This document shows positions 6,273 through 11,637 of a stretch of DNA of 13,466 bases, one piece after another. Numbering within the stretch: the stretch's first letter is position 1; every line of letters begins with the position of its first letter. The DNA is from Candidatus Woesearchaeota archaeon (GTDB taxonomy: Archaea; Nanobdellota; Nanobdellia; Woesearchaeales; UBA525): NCBI GenBank assembly GCA_003694385.1, contig RFKA01000017.1, forward strand, positions 1 to 13,466. The letters run 5' to 3'. Under the pieces are notes generated by a model, which worked only from the letters and a program-made list of their open reading frames with translations, searched no databases and had not been told where the DNA came from. The translations under genes were made by a program, and so were the position numbers.

Positions 6273-6728
6273 ATGGCACGCATGCATTCACGGAAGAAGG
6301 GAAAAAGCGGGAGTTCGAAGCCCGCGAAGCTGTCGAAGCCATCATGGGTTTCGCTCAAGCCGCGAGAGATTGAGATGCTCATCGTGAAGCTCGCGAAGGA
6401 AGGAAAAACTGCGAGCCAGATAGGCATTTACTTACGCGATGAGCATGGAGTCCCTGACGTCAAGGTTATGACGGGAAAGACGATCACACAGATACTCGCG
6501 GCGAAGAAGCTCGCACCGGAGATTCCTGATGACCTCATGGCGCTCCTCCGCAAAGCAGTCCTCGTGCGGAAACACCTCGCAGAGAACAACAATGATAAGA
6601 CCGCGAAGCGGGGGCTCCAGCTCACGGAGAGCAAGATTCGCCGACTCGCGAAGTACTACATCCGCGTCGGCAGGCTCGAGAGTGGCTGGAAGTATGATCC
6701 CGAGCGCATTAAGATTCTTGTCGAATGA
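6273..6728 (+). CDS. rps15: 30S ribosomal protein uS15 (archaeal/eukaryal S13 type)
   Basis: This 151-residue protein is the archaeal form of uS15, which binds the central domain of 16S rRNA during small-subunit assembly. The length and N-terminal extension (MARMHSRKKGKSGSSKP) match the archaeal/eukaryal type rather than the roughly 89-residue bacterial form. The core shows the helices with SQIGIYLRDEHGVPDVK, KRGLQLTESKIRRLAKYY and the C-terminal W-K-Y-D. The ATG is fixed by the GGTGAT ribosome binding site just upstream. Its TGA overlaps the recJ ATG by four bases (ATGA), indicating coupled translation. The pairing of uS15 with a RecJ-like nuclease is a familiar archaeal gene order. Confidence 0.96.
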   Translation: MARMHSRKKGKSGSSKPAKLSKPSWVSLKPREIEMLIVKLAKEGKTASQIGIYLRDEHGVPDVKVMTGKTITQILAAKKLAPEIPDDLMALLRKAVLVRKHLAENNNDKTAKRGLQLTESKIRRLAKYYIRVGRLESGWKYDPERIKILVE

Positions 6729-8017
6729 AAGCGGTCGCCCACGCTGCTGAGTGGCTGCGTGCCCAGAAGTCAGTCCGCCTCGTCAGCCACTTCGACGCCG
6801 ATGGTTTGTGCGGCTGCGCCATCATGAAAGCCGCGCTCTCCGCAGTCGGCATCGAGACGGAGCTCGAAGTGTTGCCAGTGCTTACGCGCGCGGCGCTGGC
6901 ACGCTTGCCGCGGGACGAGCCATTACTCTTCATTGACGTGGGGAGTGCGCTCCCTGAGCTCGACGCGTATAATGCGTTCGTGATTGACCACCATAAAAGC
7001 GACGCCATGCCTGAGCAGATGCTCAACCCGTGGTCCGAGGGGCTCGATGGTGGACGAGACGCGTGTAGTGCAACGCTATGCCTGCGCGTCGCGCAGGAGT
7101 TCGGCGAGCAAGACGCGTTACTACCCATCGCTATCATCGGGTTGCTCGCTGACAGCCAGGAGAAGCGCGGTCTCAGGGGAGTGAATAAGGCGGTTGTCGA
7201 CACGGCAGTAGAGAAAGGGCTCGTGAGTGTTGAAGAGCGGCTTCGCCTCTTCGGTTACGAACGGAAAGGGCTCGCCTCAATGCTCGTCCAGAGCAGAGAC
7301 CTGCGTATTCCGGGCGTGACGGGAAACCCTCATGGTGCGAGGCGCATGCTTGAGGAACTGGGGATTCCCTTGCGGAGCGGGGGGCGAGAAACGCGTTACA
7401 ATGACTTAAGCGCCGAGCAGAAAGCAGCCCTCCTCGCGATGGGGCGGCGACGCGCAACGCGGCACCCAGCCACGACAATTCATATAACGATCTTGCATGA
7501 AGAAGGCTTGTTCCGTGATGCCCGGCAAGTCGCGACGCTCCTCAATGCCTGTGGTCGCCTCGAGCACGCAGAGTTGGGAGTCGCGATGCTCCTCGGCGAT
7601 GCGGAGGCGCGGCAGGCAGGAAAGACGCTCCTGAACGAGTACCGTGACACGTTGCGCGAGGCGTACGCGTGGTTGCAGACGAGCAAAGATGTTGAACGCG
7701 GAGAGCGCTTCGTCATCGCGAATGCCCGCGACAAGGTGCGCCCCAGCATTATCGGGACTGTGTGTAGCATGGCGACGAGGAGCGGTGACGTCGGCCGCGA
7801 CGTGGTCGTCGTTGGCCTCGCGCGTGTTGGCGGGCTCACAAAGGTTTCGCTACGCGTGAACGACCATAGTGAGCGTGACGTGCACACGTTACTCCAATCG
7901 ATTCTTGAAGGGTTCGACGCCGAGTGCGGCGGTCATCGCGTAGCGGCGGGCGCAGTCATCAAAACGGAGGATGAAGCACGCTTCATTGAGCGGGCCAAAG
8001 CACTCTTGAGCAAGTAG
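6725..8017 (+). CDS. recJ: RecJ/GAN-like DHH-family single-strand exonuclease
   Basis: This 430-residue protein belongs to the DHH phosphoesterase family; archaeal members (GAN, GINS-associated nuclease) work with the replicative helicase complex or in repair and RNA processing. Metal-binding motifs are in order: HFDADG (22-27), FIDVGS (69-74), DHH (88-90), and LLADS with D143. The C-terminal DHHA1 domain carries CGGHRVAAG (401-409), the substrate-binding glycine-histidine motif. There is no OB-fold as in bacterial RecJ, in keeping with archaeal length. It overlaps rps15 by four bases and probably depends on that operon's promoter. Whether it is the 5'-3' GAN type or a 3'-5' RecJ2-like type cannot be told from sequence alone. 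Confidence 0.9.
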   Translation: MKAVAHAAEWLRAQKSVRLVSHFDADGLCGCAIMKAALSAVGIETELEVLPVLTRAALARLPRDEPLLFIDVGSALPELDAYNAFVIDHHKSDAMPEQMLNPWSEGLDGGRDACSATLCLRVAQEFGEQDALLPIAIIGLLADSQEKRGLRGVNKAVVDTAVEKGLVSVEERLRLFGYERKGLASMLVQSRDLRIPGVTGNPHGARRMLEELGIPLRSGGRETRYNDLSAEQKAALLAMGRRRATRHPATTIHITILHEEGLFRDARQVATLLNACGRLEHAELGVAMLLGDAEARQAGKTLLNEYRDTLREAYAWLQTSKDVERGERFVIANARDKVRPSIIGTVCSMATRSGDVGRDVVVVGLARVGGLTKVSLRVNDHSERDVHTLLQSILEGFDAECGGHRVAAGAVIKTEDEARFIERAKALLSK

Positions 8018-8067
8018 TGCGGCGAGTAGTGAGCGAGTAAATACTCAGGGAGAGCGCCGAAGAAAGC

Positions 8068-8075
8068 TTTTTAAG
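8068..8075 (+). promoter_or_regulatory. TATA-like element for tRNA-Pro
   Basis: TTTTTAAG is centred about 29 nt upstream of the tRNA-Pro 5' end. The T run could also help terminate the recJ transcript, whose stop codon is 50 bases upstream. Confidence 0.5.
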
Positions 8076-8100
8076 GTATCGTCGAGTCGCCTCTCGTAGA

Positions 8101-8173
8101 GGGCCTGTAGTGTAGCTTGGTATCACAGGCGGTTCGGGGCCGCCTAACCGGGGTTCAAATCCTCGCAGGCCCA
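8101..8173 (+). tRNA. trnP: tRNA-Pro(CGG)
   Basis: The gene folds as a complete cloverleaf without an intron: acceptor GGGCCTG/CAGGCCC, D-arm with AGCTTGGT, anticodon stem GGCGG/CCGCC, loop TTCGGGG with anticodon CGG (8135-8137), variable loop TAAC, and T-arm CGGGG-TTCAAAT-CCTCG with one G-T pair. The discriminator is A (8173), as expected for Pro. CCA is not encoded. The length is 73 nt. Confidence 0.95.
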
Positions 8174-8222
8174 TGTGGCGCCCTTGGAGTGTGAGTCCTG
8201 AGTGAAGGCAGGCTTCCTAAAG

Positions 8223-8230
8223 ATTATAAA
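8223..8230 (+). promoter_or_regulatory. TATA box upstream of the broken peroxiredoxin gene
   Basis: ATTATAAA is centred 27 nt upstream of the ATG at 8253, so the promoter of the decayed gene appears intact and would give a leaderless transcript. Confidence 0.5.
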
Positions 8231-8252
8231 GCGCTGGTTTCTCGGCCAAGTT

Positions 8253-8569
8253 ATGCGTCTCCTTCCAGGCCAGAAAGCCCCGCCGTTCACCGTGAAGAGC
8301 CTCGAGGGAGAAACGGTGTGTCTGGGGAAAGGCAAGGTGCTCCTTGGGTTCTTCCGAGATGCTGGTTGCCTGCTCTGTAATCTCCGCATGCACGAACTGC
8401 TCCAAGCGTATCCGTGCTGGGAAGGGAAGCTCAGGGTTGCGTGTTCCAATCAACACCAGCTCATACGCGCGAGGGCATTCTCTCTGTCCCGTTCCCCGTC
8501 ATCGCTGACGAGCAACGCACGCTCTACAAGCTGTACGGCGCCGAGTGTTCATGGCTTAGTGTTGGGTGA
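8253..8569 (+). pseudogene. AhpC/TSA-type peroxiredoxin-like gene, frameshifted and 3'-truncated
   Basis: The first 62 codons encode the start of an AhpC/TSA thioredoxin-fold protein (LLPGQKAPPFTVKSLEGE, then GFFRDAGCLLCNL with C39 and C42 in a CxxC arrangement). After GTT at 8436-8438 the homology jumps to another frame from 8441: VFQSTPAHTREG, then PFPVIADEQRTLYKLYGAE, ending SWLSVG-stop at 8567-8569. The two parts join if one base is missing near 8439. The product would be about 105 residues, whereas the family usually has 150-180; the C-terminal part is gone, and the DNA beyond reads as another gene in antisense. The unshifted frame stays open to 8774 only by chance. The start ATG fits a TATA box 27 nt upstream. 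A sequencing error could explain the frameshift but not the truncation. Confidence 0.8.
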
Positions 8570-8711
8570 ACTGCTGGTTGAGCTGTTGGACAACCGCTTG
8601 GGCGCGATTCTCGTCGGAATCGATGATTGTGATGTGTGCCGCGTCATGGTTGAGAATGTCGTGCGCGATGGCTGCTCCTTGCAGCCCCGCTCCAAAGATG
8701 AGGTAGTTCAT
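8556..8711 (-). pseudogene. Saccharopine-dehydrogenase-like NAD(P)-binding protein, N-terminal remnant
   Basis: This 51-codon frame begins MNYLIFGAGLQGAAIAHDIL, a textbook Rossmann first strand and glycine-rich loop (GAGLQG), followed by ITIIDSDENRAQAVVQQL, where the aspartate ending strand 2 suggests NAD preference. The pattern matches saccharopine-dehydrogenase-family oxidoreductases, which normally have around 350-400 residues. The frame stops with TAA at 8556-8558, just where the DNA becomes the 3' end of the broken peroxiredoxin gene. So the gene lost nearly all its length. Upstream lie a GAGGTG ribosome binding site (minus strand, 8726-8731) and a TATA-like TCTTAAAC (8755-8762), so its 5' end seems intact. 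Another Rossmann family is possible. Confidence 0.7.
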
Positions 8712-8754
8712 AGTGCTCGCTCCCCCACCTCTTCACTAGTCGTGGTGGAGAGGA

Positions 8755-8762
8755 GTTTAAGA
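8755..8762 (-). promoter_or_regulatory. TATA-like element for the Rossmann remnant
   Basis: TCTTAAAC on the minus strand would start transcription near 8732, leaving a short leader that holds GAGGTG before the ATG at 8711. On the plus strand the same stretch (TTTAAGA) could drive the DoxX genes with a leader that includes their strong ribosome binding site. Confidence 0.35.
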
Positions 8763-8806
8763 ATCTTTGGTTGACCTCCACAAAACTTAAGAATTGCCCA
8801 CGAATC

Positions 8807-8813
8807 AGGAGGT
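8807..8813 (+). promoter_or_regulatory. Shine-Dalgarno of the first DoxX gene
   Basis: AGGAGGT is a near-perfect ribosome binding site two bases before the ATG at 8816, and it decides this start over the in-frame ATG at 8771. A TATA-like ACTTAAGA at 8785-8792 lies about 28 nt from the ATG, so a leaderless transcript without this site is the alternative. Confidence 0.55.
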
Positions 8814-8815
8814 TC

Positions 8816-9157
8816 ATGGATTGGAAAAGAATTGGTACTTGGGCTCTCCAGATTGTTCCTGCAGTGCTGCTGTTCATGGCCGCGCCGGGAAAGTTCACGG
8901 GCGCTGCACAGCCAGTGTTCGAGCAGCTCGGCGTGTTCCCATGGGGTATGTATCTCACGGGAGTGCTTGAGGTCATCGCGGCCGTCCTCCTCCTCATCCC
9001 CGTTACGGCGGTGTGGGGTGGCGTCATCGCGGCCGTTGTCATGCTCGGTGCGCTCGCGAGCCACGTTTTCGTGCTCGGCATCAATGTGGGGATGATGACA
9101 AACGCGTTCATCATCCTCGTAACGAGTATCGGCGTTATCGTGCTTCGCAGAAACTGA
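8816..9157 (+). CDS. DoxX-like membrane protein (first of a tandem pair)
   Basis: This 113-residue protein has four predicted membrane segments, roughly 8-25, 44-62, 66-86 and 92-110, and the layout of the small DoxX family: a first helix ending at a conserved K-F-T-G, an amphipathic stretch (QPVFEQLGVFPWGMYLTGVLE), then G-L/V-E on helix 2. DoxX-type proteins are linked to thiol and oxidative-stress metabolism or act as quinone-linked membrane subunits; the substrate here is unknown. ASHVFVLGI near 85-93 is shared almost exactly with the next gene. The ATG at 8816 follows a strong Shine-Dalgarno. Six bases separate its stop from the next start. The decayed peroxiredoxin upstream may hint at a former redox neighbourhood. 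Confidence 0.82.
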   Translation: MDWKRIGTWALQIVPAVLLFMAAPGKFTGAAQPVFEQLGVFPWGMYLTGVLEVIAAVLLLIPVTAVWGGVIAAVVMLGALASHVFVLGINVGMMTNAFIILVTSIGVIVLRRN

Positions 9158-9163
9158 AGGCTT

Positions 9164-9550
9164 ATGGACTGGCGACGGCTCACCGTGTGGACCTTACAGG
9201 TCGTGGCGGCCGCGATTCTGCTCCAGACACTCCGGTTCAAGTTCACGGGCGCGCCTATCGCGGTCGATATTTTCACGCGGCTTGGCGTCGAGCCGTGGGG
9301 TCGCATCCTCACGGGCGTGCTCGAACTCATTACTGGCCTGCTGTTGCTTCTCCCCTGGACTGCAGTCTATGGCGCGCTCCTCGCCGCAGCAATCATGCTC
9401 GGAGCGATTGCCAGCCACGTCTTCGTCCTCGGCATCGTTGTTGAAGGGGATGGAGGAAGCCTGTTTGTGCTCACGCTTATCGTGCTCGTCTTCTCTGCAG
9501 CAATCATTGGTATGCGGCGCGAGGAGCTACGGTTTCCTTGGTCGCGCTGA
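9164..9550 (+). CDS. DoxX-like membrane protein (second of a tandem pair)
   Basis: This 128-residue paralogue follows the first DoxX gene by six bases. It begins with the same M-D-W-[KR]-R pattern and shares K-F-T-G-A, L-G-V-x-P-W-G, L-T-G-V-L-E and SHVFVLGI, so the pair arose by tandem duplication. Four membrane segments are evident. The difference is at the loop before the last helix (VVEGDGGSL replaces NVGMM) and a basic nine-residue tail, REELRFPWSR. The ribosome binding site is weak, which suggests translation coupled to the first gene; the two may form a heteromer. Its last 47 bases overlap the 3' end of the convergent ATP-grasp gene. Confidence 0.82.
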   Translation: MDWRRLTVWTLQVVAAAILLQTLRFKFTGAPIAVDIFTRLGVEPWGRILTGVLELITGLLLLLPWTAVYGALLAAAIMLGAIASHVFVLGIVVEGDGGSLFVLTLIVLVFSAAIIGMRREELRFPWSR

Positions 9551-10547
9551 AGAAATGCCTGTAGTTCGTGATGAGCTCCCACAACGAGGGGTAAGGTCCG
9601 CTGATGCGTGTGGCGATAGCGAAGAGAAGGCGCCATTGCGCAAAGAGAATGCGGTAGGCTTCGATGAGACTGTACTGCGGATCGTAGATGTTTGTGCTCT
9701 CGCTGTCAACGCCATTGAGTTCTACGATGCGGAACGCCCCGCGTTTGAACGCCGCGATGCTCTTCGCTTTCATATCATAGCGTCCAAAGTGGAACGCGGG
9801 GTCTGCGCGTGAAATGGTTTCGATGACGCGTTCCAGCCGCCGCGTCTTATACTGTTTTCCTTCGAGGAAGATGGCGCCTTGGGCGTGGCTTCCCGTGATG
9901 AGGAGTTTCCGCTGCTCGCCCTTCTTGAGGATGGTGTCGAGGGCCGCCCTGTTCTTCTCAAAGAGTTTTTCCTTTCGGTGCACGTAGCGCGGCTCTGCCT
10001 CGATGAGCTGGCGCAAGGTATGCACGCCATCACCCGTCACCGTGGGGAGTACTTTCTCCGTGATGCTCCAGATCCTCCCTCGTTGTTCACCGGGCAAGCG
10101 GATGTAGAAGACGCCAAACTCATATGGCTCGTCATGGTATGCTTGGAGGATGTGGTCAATTGTCATGCGGGCGAGCGTGTCCCGGAGTTCGGCCATGTTC
10201 TGCACGAGCAAGACGCCGTTACCCCTGTGGCCGTAGTCAGGCTTCAGAATTACGGGAAACGAGAGGTGCTTATTGATGAACGCGCTGGCGCGCCGCACGC
10301 GTGTGTTCACACGCCATGATGCTCTCACGAGAAAGCTCTTTGCGAAGTGCGAGTCGAACAGTGGTGACTGTTTGAAGCGTTCCAGGATTGCGTACTTGCT
10401 CCCGATGCTGAGGCCGCCGTACGGGAATGAGGCGTCAGCCTTCGTGATACAGCCAATTCCTCTGCGATGGCGGAGCATGAGCCAGAGGATGTAGATGGCG
10501 AGTGGCGCGTAGAAGATGCGTGCATCCCAGAACTCCCAGGGTTTCAT
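9504..10547 (-). CDS. Membrane-anchored ATP-grasp protein (D-Ala-D-Ala-ligase / carboxylate-amine-ligase-like)
   Basis: ATP-grasp enzymes join a carboxylate to an amine or similar group through an acylphosphate. In this 347-residue protein a hydrophobic segment at about 11-27 follows MKPWEFWDAR and suggests membrane attachment. Then come GGLSIGSKY (44-52), the ATP-binding FPVILKPDYGHRGNGVLLV (97-115, K102), YEFGVFYIR (142-150), TGDGVHTLR (171-179), RYDMK (256-260) and the metal-binding ELNG (276-279). The N-terminal K-P-W-E-F-W followed by G-G and S-K-Y recalls a group annotated as carboxylate-amine or D-alanine-D-alanine ligases whose substrate is unknown. The ATG fits a TATA box 27 nt upstream, giving a leaderless mRNA. 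The last 14 codons overlap the tail of the second DoxX gene. Confidence 0.8.
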   Translation of the reverse strand: MKPWEFWDARIFYAPLAIYILWLMLRHRRGIGCITKADASFPYGGLSIGSKYAILERFKQSPLFDSHFAKSFLVRASWRVNTRVRRASAFINKHLSFPVILKPDYGHRGNGVLLVQNMAELRDTLARMTIDHILQAYHDEPYEFGVFYIRLPGEQRGRIWSITEKVLPTVTGDGVHTLRQLIEAEPRYVHRKEKLFEKNRAALDTILKKGEQRKLLITGSHAQGAIFLEGKQYKTRRLERVIETISRADPAFHFGRYDMKAKSIAAFKRGAFRIVELNGVDSESTNIYDPQYSLIEAYRILFAQWRLLFAIATRISGPYPSLWELITNYRHFFSATKETVAPRAAYQ

Positions 10548-10570
10548 GGCGGGGGAGGAAGAGACCGTTC

Positions 10571-10579
10571 TTTATATAC
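10571..10579 (-). promoter_or_regulatory. TATA box for the ATP-grasp gene
   Basis: On the minus strand GTATATAAA is centred about 27 nt upstream of the ATG at 10547. No ribosome binding site precedes that ATG. Confidence 0.6.
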
Positions 10580-10594
10580 TGTTCCTGCACAAGG

Positions 10595-10600
10595 TTTATG
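10595..10600 (+). promoter_or_regulatory. Weak TATA-like element for the four-helix membrane gene
   Basis: TTTATG lies about 28 nt upstream of the ATG at 10626. It is a poor match; the near-palindromic TTTATATAC at 10571-10579 could serve both directions instead. Confidence 0.3.
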
Positions 10601-10625
10601 AGTCGCCGGCGACCTCCGCAACACA

Positions 10626-11072
10626 ATGCGCCTCTTTGAACGTTACAGGCAGAATCGCCTCTGGAATATCAATGGGAACATCATGCTCGCGAGTGTGAGT
10701 GGAGAGCTCCTGACAGCGCTCGTCATCCAAGCGACGAACGGGCTGATCGATGACCACCGCGTGATTGTCATTGCTACGATTATTGTCAGCGCGATACTCG
10801 ACGCGCTCATCTACGCGGCCTTGCATTTACTGATGCACCACCGGGCCTTTTTCAAGGACGTCATGTCCATTCAGGTGCAGCGGTGGTTCTTGTCCCCCCT
10901 GTTCTACAGTATCGGGGCGGGGTTCCAGTGGTTTCTCCTCTCGCTTGGTGTCGCGAGGGGGGCAACCGTGCTCGTCGCCTACCTGACGGCGCTGCTCGTG
11001 ACGCGGGGCGTGCATACGTGGTATGGTTTGCGGACAGGATTGTTCATGGAAGAAGATACTGATGGACGCTGA
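10626..11072 (+). CDS. Unrecognised four-helix membrane protein
   Basis: I do not recognise a family. The 148-residue protein has a basic N-terminus (MRLFERYRQNRLWN), then four hydrophobic segments at about 18-37, 46-70, 86-109 and 112-133. Acidic and polar residues sit within or next to helices (GELLTA near 26-31; ILDALIYAALHLLMHHR near 56-72), and the HLLMHHR cluster could bind metal, though that is a guess. The C-terminus is short and acidic (MEEDTDGR). The ATG at 10626 is the first in frame after the divergent promoter region. Its last 11 bases overlap the next gene, so the two proteins are probably made together. Confidence 0.7.
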   Translation: MRLFERYRQNRLWNINGNIMLASVSGELLTALVIQATNGLIDDHRVIVIATIIVSAILDALIYAALHLLMHHRAFFKDVMSIQVQRWFLSPLFYSIGAGFQWFLLSLGVARGATVLVAYLTALLVTRGVHTWYGLRTGLFMEEDTDGR

Positions 11073-11637
11073 TACACTGTTGTCTGGGCGCGAGGAGTGT
11101 GTACGGGGAATGCTCAAGGAGCTCTTGACGGCACAAGATCCTTCCGTGGAGGAGATTGCTCTCGCTCTGAAGCCGATGCGGCATAGTCTCGCAATCTGTA
11201 GGCCAACGATTCGTACGACAAAGCCCTATGTCGTAAAAGTTCATCCCCTAGTCTTGGAAGGGGACGCTCGCGTGCTTCGCGGCCTTCTCGCTCATGAGCG
11301 AGGACATCTCAGGCTCTATGAGCGGGGCGGCGCCGGCCAGGTCCTCCATCATCTCAATCTCTACTCAGTGGGACAATTCTTCAACAAGGAGGGGCTTCGT
11401 AGGCTCGAAACAGCAATTGACCTCGGAGCCATCATTGCGGGAGAAGGTGTTTCGCTCGCCGCTTTCAAGCGTTTCAGGAAAGCAAAAGTCAATGAGGGAC
11501 TCATCAGTAGACGTTCAGGCGGCAATTACTTGAGCCCCGAGCAAACACTGTACTTCACGGATAATCCTTCTGAGGCTCGAGCGTATCTCAGAGAGCTCTC
11601 AGCACGACATGACTATGAGGCTCTGCTCCTCGCGTAG
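11062..11637 (+). CDS. Putative HExxH zinc-metallopeptidase-like protein
   Basis: The 191-residue protein contains L-L-A-H-E-R-G-H-L-R-L-Y at 75-86, a clear HExxH zinc-binding motif (H78, E79, H82) on a predicted helix. A later glutamate, for example in LETAIDLGAIIAGEG about 40-55 residues on, could be the third ligand; the exact one is uncertain. It has no signal peptide or membrane segment, so it should act in the cytoplasm unless held by its neighbour. I cannot assign a named family; the spacing resembles small minigluzincin/SprT-like peptidases. The ATG at 11062 is chosen because it overlaps the previous gene by only 11 bases, while the in-frame ATG at 11023 would overlap by 50. Its stop codon abuts the glycogen synthase stop on the other strand. 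Confidence 0.65.
   Translation: MDADTLLSGREECVRGMLKELLTAQDPSVEEIALALKPMRHSLAICRPTIRTTKPYVVKVHPLVLEGDARVLRGLLAHERGHLRLYERGGAGQVLHHLNLYSVGQFFNKEGLRRLETAIDLGAIIAGEGVSLAAFKRFRKAKVNEGLISRRSGGNYLSPEQTLYFTDNPSEARAYLRELSARHDYEALLLA

Noticed and set aside
8202..8774. A single 190-residue protein on the plus strand
   Set aside because: Peroxiredoxin homology changes frame after residue 62 of the real start (ATG 8253); beyond that this frame is nonsense and later antisense to the Rossmann remnant.
11023..11061. Earlier ATG for the HExxH gene
   Set aside because: It would overlap the upstream gene by 50 bases and add 13 residues unlike the rest; the ATG at 11062 gives a normal 11-base overlap.
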